Source: Azonexus sp. R2A61 (GTDB taxonomy: Bacteria > Pseudomonadota > Gammaproteobacteria > Burkholderiales > Rhodocyclaceae). From it: a DNA stretch of 64,000 bases. Shown here piece by piece: positions 29,968 through 37,621 of the stretch. Numbering within the stretch: position 1 is the stretch's first letter; every line of letters starts with the position of its first letter. The stretch spans positions 62,001-126,000 of the forward strand of contig NZ_JACBFO010000006.1 of assembly GCF_021401135.1 (NCBI RefSeq), in the 5' to 3' direction. A program made the translations under genes and the position numbers. Below the pieces are notes generated by a model that saw nothing but the letters and a program-made list of their open reading frames with translations, was not told the DNA's origin and did no database searches.

Positions 29968-30983
29968 ACACGCCAGTCGAATACGCCCTGTTCGCCAACG
30001 TCGAGAATCCCTTCGACGACGCCCCGCGCGCCCTGCGCGAATCGGTGGACACCATCGTCCATGCCGAAGCGCTCGGCTTCGAACAGGTCTGGCTGACCGA
30101 ACACCACTTCAACCCGTTCAGCATCAGCGCCGCGCTGTTGCCGCTGCTCGCCTACCTGACGGCGCGCACGACGCGTATCAAGCTCGGCGCCGGCGCGCTG
30201 TTGCTGCCGTTCCACGATCCGGTGCGGATCGCCGAAGACCTGGCGACCATCGACGCGCTGGCCGACGGCCGCCTGCTGCTCGGCGTCGGCCGCGGCGGGC
30301 CGTTTCCCGAACAGTTCAAGCACTTCGGCATCGCCCCCGAAGACAGCCGCGCCCGGCTGTTCGACGCGCTCGACCTGATCGAGGAAATTCTGCAAAAAAC
30401 ACCGGTCGACCGCAGCAGCGGGCATTACCGCTACGACAACCTCGCCGTCTTCCCGCGCCCCTTGCGCCCACGCCTGCCGACCTGGCTGGCCAGCCTCAAC
30501 GACGACAGCCTGCGCCTCGCCGCGCAACGCGGTTACGGGCTGATGGGGCCATCCGCCGCGCCGGTCGAAAAGCTGCGCGAAGCGCTGGCCGCCTTCGCCG
30601 CTTACGCCGACCGCCCGGCTCTACCCTTCGTCGTCGCCCGCTACTTCCTGTGTGCCGACGACCACGCCGCCGCCCGCCGCGAAGCCTCGCCCTTCATCCG
30701 CGACTTCGGCAGCAACATGCGGACGATCTACCGCGACTACCCGAATTCGCCGGCGATGCGCCCGTTCGGCCAGGCCGCCGAGGAATTCGCCGACGACAGC
30801 CTGCTGGCCAAGGCCATCGTCGGCGACCCGGCGGCCTGCATCGAGCAATGCCTGGCGCTGCGCGAAGCCATCGGCCCGCACATCCTGCTGCTCAAGCCGG
30901 CCGCCTACGACCCCGACACCAACCGCCGTTCGCTGACCCTGTTCGCCGAACGCATCCGCCCTGCCTTGCCCACCCACGACTGA
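29964..30983 (+). CDS. Luciferase-like flavin-dependent monooxygenase (LLM class)
   Basis: 339 residues, a TIM-barrel of the bacterial luciferase family: EALGFEQVWLTEHHFNPFS, LTARTTRIKLGAGALLLPF, DLATIDALADGRLLLGVGRG, then AAQRGYGLMGP. Members use reduced flavin and O2 on organic substrates. The ATGA overlap with the ABC ATPase gene means it is co-translated with the transporter. A role in modifying or breaking down the organic ligand of an imported metal complex would fit, but is inference. Confidence 0.85.
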   Translation: MNTPVEYALFANVENPFDDAPRALRESVDTIVHAEALGFEQVWLTEHHFNPFSISAALLPLLAYLTARTTRIKLGAGALLLPFHDPVRIAEDLATIDALADGRLLLGVGRGGPFPEQFKHFGIAPEDSRARLFDALDLIEEILQKTPVDRSSGHYRYDNLAVFPRPLRPRLPTWLASLNDDSLRLAAQRGYGLMGPSAAPVEKLREALAAFAAYADRPALPFVVARYFLCADDHAAARREASPFIRDFGSNMRTIYRDYPNSPAMRPFGQAAEEFADDSLLAKAIVGDPAACIEQCLALREAIGPHILLLKPAAYDPDTNRRSLTLFAERIRPALPTHD

Positions 30984-30997
30984 CCAGGAGAACCGCC

Positions 30998-31585
30998 ATG
31001 TGCCAATCCCAGAACGCCCACCCGCAACCCGCCGCCCCGGCGCCGCATGCCTGCGGCTGCAGCACGCACGGCAGCCGCCCCGAGGTCGGCCGCCGGGTGC
31101 CCGAAGCGCATGACATGGACTACCCCGAAGTGCCGTTCCCGACCGCCCGCGTGCTCGCCACCGCCGGCGCCGCCAGCTTGCGCAAGCTGGTCTTCCGCCA
31201 TCACGAGCGCCTGCGCCAGAGTGAAATCGGCCACCTGTTCGCGATGGACGACACGCAATTCGCCAAACTGGTCGGCCACATTGCCGACTACGTCGTCGAA
31301 ACCTGCGGCGGCCCGCAGAAATTCACCGAAGAACGCGGCGCCGGCTGCATGCGTACCCGCCACTTCCCGTTCACCATCGACGAGCGCGGCCGCGAGGTGT
31401 GGATGGAAAACCTGTTCCACGCCATGGAAGAAACCGGCTTTCCGCTCGAACTGCGCGAGGAATACTGGACCTGGCTCGAAGCCATGTCGATCCGCATGAT
31501 CAACCGCCGCACGACCAAGGCACAACCGGTACGGATCGACTGGGCCGACGCCAACGCCCGCTACCGCGAGACCGTCGCCGCCTGA
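30998..31585 (+). CDS. Group III truncated haemoglobin with Cys/His-rich N-terminus
   Basis: 195 residues; AGGAG upstream of ATG 30998. Residues about 60-180 fit truncated globins: LRKLVFRHHERLRQSEIGHL, then AGCMRTRHFPFTIDERGREVW with the likely proximal His, and YWTWLEAMSIRMINRRTT, which matches group III (P) globins. An extra N-terminal segment of about 45 residues holds HACGCSTHGS, a possible metal site not usual in the family. Likely a haem protein handling O2 or NO, or a redox function, in the cytoplasm. Its place next to a monooxygenase and a metal-complex importer is unusual. Confidence 0.8.
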   Translation: MCQSQNAHPQPAAPAPHACGCSTHGSRPEVGRRVPEAHDMDYPEVPFPTARVLATAGAASLRKLVFRHHERLRQSEIGHLFAMDDTQFAKLVGHIADYVVETCGGPQKFTEERGAGCMRTRHFPFTIDERGREVWMENLFHAMEETGFPLELREEYWTWLEAMSIRMINRRTTKAQPVRIDWADANARYRETVAA

Positions 31586-31643
31586 ACGGAGCACAGCCGG
31601 CGTTCCGGTTTACCATGCGCTTTCCGAACCGCAAGGAAGCGCC

Positions 31644-32783
31644 ATGCCGAAACGCTTGCTCCCGCTGCTCTGCCTCGCCTGCCTGGTTGCCCCGAGCCAC
31701 GCCCAGGTCCCGGAAACCGTCGCCCGCGGCCTCAACCATCCCTGGGCCGTGGCCTTTCTGCCGAACCAGGATTATCTGGTCAGCGAACGCACCGGCGCGC
31801 TGCGCGTGATCGGCCGCGACGGCAAGGTCCGCCCGCCCGTCGCCGGCCTGCCGGCCATCGCCACCGGCGGCCAGGGCGGGCTGCTCGACCTGGTGCTGGA
31901 CAGCGACTTCGCCAGCAACCGCCGGCTCTACTTCTGCTTTGCCGAACCCGCCGCCTTCGGCCGCGGCAACAGCACCGCACTGGCCAGCGCCCGACTGTCC
32001 GAGGACCGGCGCCGGCTCGAAGACCTGCGCATTCTGTTCTCGCAACGCCCGAAAGTCGCCAGCGAGCTGCACTTCGGCTGCCGCATCGTCGAAAGCCGCA
32101 ACGCCGGCGGGCAACCCGACGGCAAGCTGTTCCTGACGCTGGGCGAACGCTATCACCGGCGCGACGACGCGCAGACGCTGGACAACCACCACGGCAAGGT
32201 CATCCGCATCAACAAGGATGGCAGCATACCGGCCGACAACCCTTTCCGCGGTCGACCGGGTGCCTTGCCCGAAATCTGGAGCTACGGCCACCGCAACCCG
32301 CAAGGCGCCACGCTCGCGCCGGACGGCACGTTGTGGCTGCACGAACACGGGCCGCGCGGCGGCGACGAAATCAACCTGCCGCGACCCGGCGCCAACTATG
32401 GCTGGCCGCTGGTCAGCCACGGCCGCAACTACGACCTCACCGCCGTCGGCGACGGCCAGCAGAGCAAGCCCGGCACCGAACCACCGCTGCACACCTGGAC
32501 CCCCTCCATCGCCCCCGCCGGCATGACTTTCGTCACCAGCGAGCGCTACGGCCAGGCCTGGGTCGGCAACCTGCTGGTCGGCTCGCTGAAATTCACCTAC
32601 CTCGCCCGCCTCGAACTCGAACGCCCCTACGCCGGCAAGGTCGTCCGCGAAACCCGCCTGCTGGCGTCGCTGGGCGAACGCATCCGCGACGTACGCCAGG
32701 GCCCGGACGGCTATCTCTACGTGCTGACCGACAGCCCGGACGGCAAACTGATCCGCTTGCTGCCGGTGAAAACCGCCCCCTGA
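31644..32783 (+). CDS. PQQ-dependent aldose sugar dehydrogenase family protein (YliI-like)
   Basis: 379 residues with a signal peptide (LLPLLCLACLVAPSHAQ). The six-bladed propeller of soluble sugar dehydrogenases is recognisable: LNHPWAVAFLPNQDYLVSER, GQGGLLDLVLDSDF, LGERYHRRDDAQ, SYGHRNPQGATLAPDG, LHEHGPRGGDEINLP and GANYGWPLVSHGRNY. It would oxidise aldoses in the periplasm with PQQ. No PQQ synthesis gene is in the window. A terminator follows. Confidence 0.9.
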   Translation: MPKRLLPLLCLACLVAPSHAQVPETVARGLNHPWAVAFLPNQDYLVSERTGALRVIGRDGKVRPPVAGLPAIATGGQGGLLDLVLDSDFASNRRLYFCFAEPAAFGRGNSTALASARLSEDRRRLEDLRILFSQRPKVASELHFGCRIVESRNAGGQPDGKLFLTLGERYHRRDDAQTLDNHHGKVIRINKDGSIPADNPFRGRPGALPEIWSYGHRNPQGATLAPDGTLWLHEHGPRGGDEINLPRPGANYGWPLVSHGRNYDLTAVGDGQQSKPGTEPPLHTWTPSIAPAGMTFVTSERYGQAWVGNLLVGSLKFTYLARLELERPYAGKVVRETRLLASLGERIRDVRQGPDGYLYVLTDSPDGKLIRLLPVKTAP

Positions 32784-32816
32784 ATCTCACTCCCTGAGAC
32801 TGACGCCCCCTAAACT

Positions 32817-32841
32817 GGCCTCGCATTCGACGAGGCCTTTT
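32817..32841 (+). terminator. Intrinsic terminator after the sugar dehydrogenase gene
   Basis: GGCCTCG / CGAGGCC, 7-bp perfect stem with a 7-nt loop, followed by TTTT. It marks the boundary before the CRISPR-Cas locus. Confidence 0.75.
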
Positions 32842-32931
32842 GGGTTAACCCGATGCATCCGCGCTCGGGGGGAGTGGATTGCCATCGGAATATGCACTTA
32901 AGATGAGAGTCTTTACGACAAAAATCCCATC

Positions 32932-33924
32932 ATGTCGCGTGCAACGATGACCGAGTTCACTCCCTCAGACTTGAAAACCATCCTGCATTCCAAACGGGCC
33001 AATCTCTATTACCTTGAGCACTGTCGGGTTCTGGTCAATGGCGGTCGCGTCGAATACGTGACCGACGAAGGGTCGCGTTCCATGTATTGGAACATCCCCA
33101 TCGCCAACACCACGTCGATCATGCTCGGCACGGGTACCTCCATCACGCAGGCCGCCATGCGCGAATTGGCCAAGGCGGGCGTGATGGTTGGCTTCTGCGG
33201 GGGCGGCGGGACGCCCTTGTTCAGCGCCAACGAAATCGATGTCGAAGTGGCCTGGTTTTCACCGCAGAGCGAATATCGCCCAACTGAATATCTACAGGCT
33301 TGGGTTCGTTTCTGGTTTGACAATGCAAAGCGTCTCGAAGCTGCCAAAGCCTTTCAACAGGTTCGTCTCGACTTTATCGCCAAACAGTGGACCAACAATC
33401 GGCAGTTGTCTGATGCCGGTTTTCAGGTCGATGCTCATGTCTTGCTCAATGCATTGGACTCGTCGCGCCAGCACGTTGAAGCCGCAATCGACAATACCGC
33501 CTTGCTGACCGAAGAGGCGCGGCTGACCAAGCATCTCTTCAAGCTGGCGGTCAACGCCGTCGGCTACGGTGAATTCACGCGCGCCAAGCGCGGTGGCGGC
33601 ACCGATCCGGCCAATCGTTTCCTCGATCACGGCAACTATCTCGCCTACGGCCTCGGGGCGACGGCGACCTGGGTGCTCGGTCTGCCGCACGGGCTGGCGA
33701 TCCTGCACGGCAAGACGCGGCGTGGCGGACTGGTCTTCGATGTCGCCGATTTGATCAAGGATGCGCTGGTTCTGCCGCAAGCCTTCATCTCGGCCATGCG
33801 CGGCGACGATGAGCAGACTTTCCGCCAGGGTTGCATCGAACGCTTTACCCAGACCGAGGCGCTCGATTTCGCCATCGATACGATCAAGGTCGTTGCCCTC
33901 AATACGGGGGCAGCCGAGTCATGA
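32932..33924 (+). CDS. cas1: CRISPR-associated endonuclease Cas1, subtype I-F
   Basis: 330 residues; a second ATG at 32947 (MTEFTPSDLKTIL) may be the true start, since I-F Cas1 proteins typically open with that segment. Hallmarks are HSKRANLYYLEHCRVLV, MYWNIPIANTTSIMLGTGTS, RFLDHGNYLAYGLGATATW and ILHGKTRRGGLVFDVADLIK, which holds the metal-binding His and Asp. With the Cas2 domain of Cas2-3 it integrates new spacers. Its TGA overlaps the cas3 ATG (ATGA). Confidence 0.96.
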   Translation: MSRATMTEFTPSDLKTILHSKRANLYYLEHCRVLVNGGRVEYVTDEGSRSMYWNIPIANTTSIMLGTGTSITQAAMRELAKAGVMVGFCGGGGTPLFSANEIDVEVAWFSPQSEYRPTEYLQAWVRFWFDNAKRLEAAKAFQQVRLDFIAKQWTNNRQLSDAGFQVDAHVLLNALDSSRQHVEAAIDNTALLTEEARLTKHLFKLAVNAVGYGEFTRAKRGGGTDPANRFLDHGNYLAYGLGATATWVLGLPHGLAILHGKTRRGGLVFDVADLIKDALVLPQAFISAMRGDDEQTFRQGCIERFTQTEALDFAIDTIKVVALNTGAAES

Positions 33925-36900
33925 ACATCATGCTGATTTCCCAGTGCAGCAAGAATGCGCTGGTCGAAACCCGGCGCATTCTCGACCAGTTCGCCGAGCG
34001 GCGCGGCGAACGGACGTGGCAGACGGCGATTACCCAAAATGGCCTGGATACCTTGCGCCGTCTGCTGCGCCAGACCGCCCGCAAGAACACGGCGGTAGCC
34101 TGCCACTGGATACGCGGCAAGGACCACAGCGAACTGATCTGGATCGTCGGCGATGCCCGCCAATTCAACGAACGCGGTGCCACGCCGACCAATACCACCA
34201 GCCGCGACATCCTGCGCGCCAACGATGAAAACGACTGGCACAGCGCCGAAGTGATCCGCCTGCTCGCGAGTATTGCCGCGCTGTTCCACGACTTCGGCAA
34301 GGCCAGCGAAGCTTTTCAGGCCAAACTAAAAAGCAGCAAACCCCTGGCCGATGCCTATCGCCATGAATGGGTTTCGCTGCGCCTGTTCGAAGCCTTCGTA
34401 AATGGCGATGACGATGCCGACTGGTTGGCGCGGCTGGTCGATCTTCCTGATGGCGCGGCCAAGGAAGTCGAGTCCCGCCTGCTCAAGGACGGCCTCAGCA
34501 TCAGCAACATCAAGACGCCGTTTGCCACCTTGCCGCCCCTGGCGCAGGTCGTCGGCTGGCTCATCGTCAGCCATCACCGCATGCCGACGCCGGAAACCCT
34601 GCATCACAAGGCGCTGGTTCATCTGCCCGCCAATATCGAAGCCAACTGGTGCGGCGCTCGCGAAGGCGTCAGTCAAAAGGAGATTGCCGCCTGCTGGCAT
34701 TTCCCCAAGGGCTTGCCGCTGACCAGCAAGCACTGGCGCAAGCATGCGGGCAGAGTGGCGTCGGCCTTGCTGCAACAACTGGAGCGTGAGCCGCGCGACT
34801 GGCGCCGGGAGGCTTACGTCTTGCACCTTTCCCGCATGGCGCTGATGTTGTCCGATCACTACTATTCCAGCGAACCGAGCCACGAGCGCTACGGCGACAA
34901 GGTCGGCAAGAAGGATGCGGTCTACGCCAACACCGACCGCAAAACCGGCCAACTCAAACAACGCCTCGACGAACACCTGATCGGCGTAGAGGTGAACGCC
35001 AGCCGAGTCGTGCGGACTTTGCCCCGCTTGGCAGCACAACTGCCGCGCCTGGCCCGTCACAAGGGGTTTCGCGAACGCAGCAAGGACGCCTTTGCCTGGC
35101 AGAACCGCGCCTTCGACCTGGCCGAAGGCCTGCGCGCTCGTTCAGCGGAGCAGGGCTTTTTCGGCATCAACATGGCGTCGACCGGCTGCGGCAAGACGCT
35201 GGCGAACGGCCGCATTCTCTATGCATTGGCGGATTCGGGGCGCGGGGCGCGGTTCACCGTTGCCCTCGGTTTGCGCACGCTGACCTTGCAAACCGGCGAT
35301 GCCTATCGCGACCGCCTGCGTCTCGGTAGCGACGAAATGGCCGTGCTGGTCGGCGGTGCCGCCGTGCGGGCGCTGCATGAGCAGCAACAGGCCGAAGCCC
35401 GTCTGCAGGCCAAGGGCTCGGAATCCAGCGCCGAACTGCTGCCCGAATACAACCAGGTTTTCTACGACGGCAGCCTGGAGGATGGCCCGCTGAACCGCTG
35501 GCTGGGCGAAAACCAGCCAGCCAGCAAATTGCTCAACGCGCCCATCCTGGTGTGCACCATCGACCACCTGATGCCCGCCACCGAAGGCACGCGCGGCGGT
35601 CACCAGATTCCGCCCATGCTGCGCCTGATGAGTTCCGATTTGGTGCTCGACGAGCCGGACGATTTCGGCATGGAGGACCTGCCGGCGCTCAGCCGTCTGG
35701 TGCATTGGGCCGGCATGCTGGGCAGCCGGGTCTTGCTCTCTTCGGCCACCTTGCCGCCAGCGCTGATCGAAGGCCTGTTTCAGGCCTATCTGGCCGGACG
35801 GCAACAGTTTCAACAGCATCGTGGTCGGCCCGGCCAGCCGCTCAATGTCTGCTGCGCCTGGTTTGATGAATTCTCGGCGGTGGCTTCCGAGCACGGTGCT
35901 GCCGAAACTTACCGTGCCGAGCACCAGAATTTCGTGCAGAAACGCCTGGCTCGGCTGGTGCGCGCCGACGCGCGGCGACACGCCGAAATCCTGCCGTTGC
36001 CGATTGCCCAGGCCAAGCGCGAAATCGTCTGTGCCGAATTGGCGCAAGCCCTGCGGCCGCAAATGAGCCGCTTGCACCAGTTGAATGGCACGGTCGACCT
36101 GGCCAGCGGCAAGAAAATCAGTTTTGGCCTGGTGCGCTTCGCCAACATCAATCCGCTGGTTGCCGTGGCGCGGGAGTTGATCCGCCTCGGTGCCGAGAAC
36201 GATCAGCGTATCCACCTGTGCGTCTACCACTCGCGGCACCCGCTGCTGGTGCGCTCGGCCATCGAAAATCGACTGGATCGCCTGCTCAACCGAAAACAGC
36301 CGCAAGCCGTCTTTGCCGCGCCGGAAATCCAGCAGGCGCTTGCCGCCGGCCCGGAAGCCGACCACCTCTTCATCGTTCTCGCCACCGCCGTTGCCGAAGT
36401 CGGGCGCGATCATGACTATGACTGGGCGATTGTCGAACCCTCGTCGATGCGCTCGATCATCCAGTTGGCCGGACGGGTGCGCCGGCACCGGCCGGAAGCC
36501 TACACGCCCACCAACTTGTTGCTGCTCGACGCCAACATCCAGCACCTGACCACCGGCATGAGCCAGCCGGCCTTCCTGCGCCCCGGCTTTGAATCGTCCA
36601 ATCCCGCGGCCAAGAACTTCCGCCTTCTGAGCCATCGTCTGGCCGAACTGCTGACGCCGGAGCAACTGAAAAACATCGACGCTTCCAGCCGTATTCGCGA
36701 GCGCGATGCGCTTAACCCGACCGGAAATCTGGTCGATCTTGAACATGCCCGCTTGTGCGAACTGATGCAGGCGGCGGCGTCCGGACAAACGCCGCTCAGC
36801 CTGCCTGTGCCCTTGTGGTGGACGACCGGTGCGCATCTCAGCGGCTACCTGCAGCGCCGCGATCCCTTCCGCCAGGACAAGCTGGGCCGACAACGCTACG

Positions 36901-37205
36901 GCCTGCTCCCGGACGAGGACGGGGAGATTGGTTTCTATCGCTTTGGCGATGACGGCAAGCCGGTTGCGGTCGACCACCTCCTGCATCGAGTTTTCTTGGA
37001 GCCAGGGTCTGGCGTCAGTTTTTGGGGAGAGGAGGATTACGCGGCAGCGCTGGCGAGTCTGGCCGAGCGCCGAGATATGGAACTGCGCGAATGCGCGGAG
37101 AAATTCGGCGGACTCGACTTGCCGTTGAAGTCTGTTGAGGATGGGCAGCGCGTGGACGAAGAGTGGGGGTATCACGCAGTCTTGGGACTTTGGCGGGAGA
37201 AATAA
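33921..37205 (+). CDS. cas3: Cas2-Cas3 fusion helicase-nuclease, subtype I-F
   Basis: 1094 residues. Residues 1-95 are the Cas2-like domain (NIMLISQCSKNALVETRRIL) typical of I-F. An HD nuclease domain follows with LFHDFGKAS near residue 122. The SF2 helicase has Walker A STGCGKT near 420, a DExD-type box DEPDDFG near 575, SATLPP near 607 and a motif VI-like LAGRVRRHR near 850. The C-terminal part (to 1094) is the usual accessory domain. It degrades DNA marked by the Csy complex and joins Cas1 in adaptation. No truncation or missing motif is seen. Confidence 0.95.
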   Translation: MNIMLISQCSKNALVETRRILDQFAERRGERTWQTAITQNGLDTLRRLLRQTARKNTAVACHWIRGKDHSELIWIVGDARQFNERGATPTNTTSRDILRANDENDWHSAEVIRLLASIAALFHDFGKASEAFQAKLKSSKPLADAYRHEWVSLRLFEAFVNGDDDADWLARLVDLPDGAAKEVESRLLKDGLSISNIKTPFATLPPLAQVVGWLIVSHHRMPTPETLHHKALVHLPANIEANWCGAREGVSQKEIAACWHFPKGLPLTSKHWRKHAGRVASALLQQLEREPRDWRREAYVLHLSRMALMLSDHYYSSEPSHERYGDKVGKKDAVYANTDRKTGQLKQRLDEHLIGVEVNASRVVRTLPRLAAQLPRLARHKGFRERSKDAFAWQNRAFDLAEGLRARSAEQGFFGINMASTGCGKTLANGRILYALADSGRGARFTVALGLRTLTLQTGDAYRDRLRLGSDEMAVLVGGAAVRALHEQQQAEARLQAKGSESSAELLPEYNQVFYDGSLEDGPLNRWLGENQPASKLLNAPILVCTIDHLMPATEGTRGGHQIPPMLRLMSSDLVLDEPDDFGMEDLPALSRLVHWAGMLGSRVLLSSATLPPALIEGLFQAYLAGRQQFQQHRGRPGQPLNVCCAWFDEFSAVASEHGAAETYRAEHQNFVQKRLARLVRADARRHAEILPLPIAQAKREIVCAELAQALRPQMSRLHQLNGTVDLASGKKISFGLVRFANINPLVAVARELIRLGAENDQRIHLCVYHSRHPLLVRSAIENRLDRLLNRKQPQAVFAAPEIQQALAAGPEADHLFIVLATAVAEVGRDHDYDWAIVEPSSMRSIIQLAGRVRRHRPEAYTPTNLLLLDANIQHLTTGMSQPAFLRPGFESSNPAAKNFRLLSHRLAELLTPEQLKNIDASSRIRERDALNPTGNLVDLEHARLCELMQAAASGQTPLSLPVPLWWTTGAHLSGYLQRRDPFRQDKLGRQRYGLLPDEDGEIGFYRFGDDGKPVAVDHLLHRVFLEPGSGVSFWGEEDYAAALASLAERRDMELRECAEKFGGLDLPLKSVEDGQRVDEEWGYHAVLGLWREK

Positions 37206-37226
37206 AAACGGGGCGCTTGGCCCCGT
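37199..37226 (-). terminator. Intrinsic terminator for leftward transcription from the cas3-csy1 gap
   Basis: ACGGGGC / GCCCCGT (7 bp, loop of 5). Read leftwards it is followed by TTTTTATTT; read rightwards it has only A residues. It therefore terminates the minus-strand mini-CRISPR transcript, and its T-run overlaps the cas3 stop. Confidence 0.7.
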
Positions 37227-37232
37227 AAAAAA

Positions 37233-37304
37233 CTGCCTATCCGGCAGTGTGCGTAGCCCTAATTTGGAAACTACTTTTTCTAAGCTGCTTGTTCAGCAGT
37301 GTGC
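37233..37304 (-). CRISPR. Leftward one-spacer mini-CRISPR with two degenerate repeats (crRNA-like RNA)
   Basis: On the minus strand, 37304-37277 is a 28-nt repeat variant sharing 20 of 28 bases with the main-array repeat. It keeps the 8-nt handle as CTTAGAAA and the Cas6f hairpin with a compensatory change (CTGCT-GAACA-AGCAG instead of CTGCC-GGATA-GGCAG). A 24-nt spacer follows (37276-37253). The second repeat (37252-37233) is identical to the array repeat over CACTGCCGGATAGGCAG but then runs into TTTTTT, so its hairpin can also act as a terminator. The spacer is 8 nt shorter than in the array. It should be processed by Cas6f into a short crRNA. Confidence 0.85.
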
Positions 37305-37347
37305 GGATTGTCTCAGGTTGTAAAGGATTTAGCCTAAAGAAATTATG

Positions 37348-37373
37348 TTAGCCATAAATTGAAAACTACTTGG
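37348..37373 (-). promoter_or_regulatory. Self-target (protospacer plus 5'-CC PAM) of the mini-CRISPR spacer
   Basis: Read on the minus strand, CC at 37373-37372 precedes a 24-nt stretch (37371-37348) matching the mini-CRISPR spacer at 20 of 24 positions. The first nine seed bases match perfectly; mismatches are at 10, 14, 18 and 24. Positions 18 and 24 are among the every-sixth bases flipped out in I-F complexes. CC is the I-F PAM. A -10-like CATAAT (minus strand, 37347-37342) for the mini-CRISPR itself adjoins the site. Confidence 0.85.
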
Positions 37374-37402
37374 TTTACATCTGTGGCGGTTTCTTCTACA
37401 TT
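37374..37402 (+). promoter_or_regulatory. Predicted sigma70 promoter of the csy operon
   Basis: TTTACA (37374-37379) and TACATT (37397-37402) are separated by exactly 17 bp. The -35 box directly abuts the PAM of the self-target, so a bound Csy complex would block it. Transcription would start near 37409, giving an unusually long leader of about 210 nt before csy1. Confidence 0.6.
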
Positions 37403-37413
37403 GCGATTTGGGT

Positions 37414-37447
37414 GAGTTGGGGACGACCTGCCAGTCGTCCCCAACTC
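37414..37447 (+). other. Perfect 14-bp hairpin at the 5' end of the predicted csy leader
   Basis: GAGTTGGGGACGAC and GTCGTCCCCAACTC flank a 6-nt loop (CTGCCA). No T-run follows, so it is not a terminator. It would form within a few bases of the predicted transcript start, as a 5' stabiliser, RNA toxin element or protein-binding site. Confidence 0.75.
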
Positions 37448-37512
37448 GGTGCAAAAACCATCTCTTGGTCGAGCCCAATCGCAGGGTCAGTTGCGTTAAG
37501 GAGGGGAATTCG

Positions 37513-37560
37513 GTGCGTAGCAACCATCACGCCTTATTAGGCGTTCCGGCCCCCCAGTGA
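37513..37560 (+). CDS. Possible 15-codon mini-ORF with strong Shine-Dalgarno and tandem TTA codons
   Basis: AAGGAGGGG (37498-37506) lies 6 bases before GTG at 37513, by far the best ribosome-binding site in the leader, yet csy1 starts 109 bases later. The frame encodes 15 residues (VRSNHHALLGVPAPQ) and has two consecutive TTA leucine codons, which are rare in the GC-rich genes around it. The stop falls inside the following hairpin. It may be a leader peptide or a CreT-like tRNA-sequestering mini-ORF. No homology can be claimed. Confidence 0.35.
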   Translation: MRSNHHALLGVPAPQ

Positions 37561-37574
37561 TTTTTGCTGGGGGG
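37550..37574 (+). other. Hairpin in the csy leader
   Basis: CCCCCCAG / CTGGGGGG, perfect 8-bp stem, 9-nt loop with five T residues inside it. It overlaps the stop of the mini-ORF and ends 48 bases before the csy1 GTG. No T-run follows. Confidence 0.65.
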
Positions 37575-37621
37575 CATTGTACGGCAGTCCTTGTTTTTAT
37601 CCCATGAAGGAGAACGCGCTT

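Noticed and set aside
37233-37304. Reading the two degenerate repeats as a decayed second array
   Set aside because: Compensatory stem change, CC-flanked promoter match and leftward terminators all argue for a maintained functional element rather than decay.
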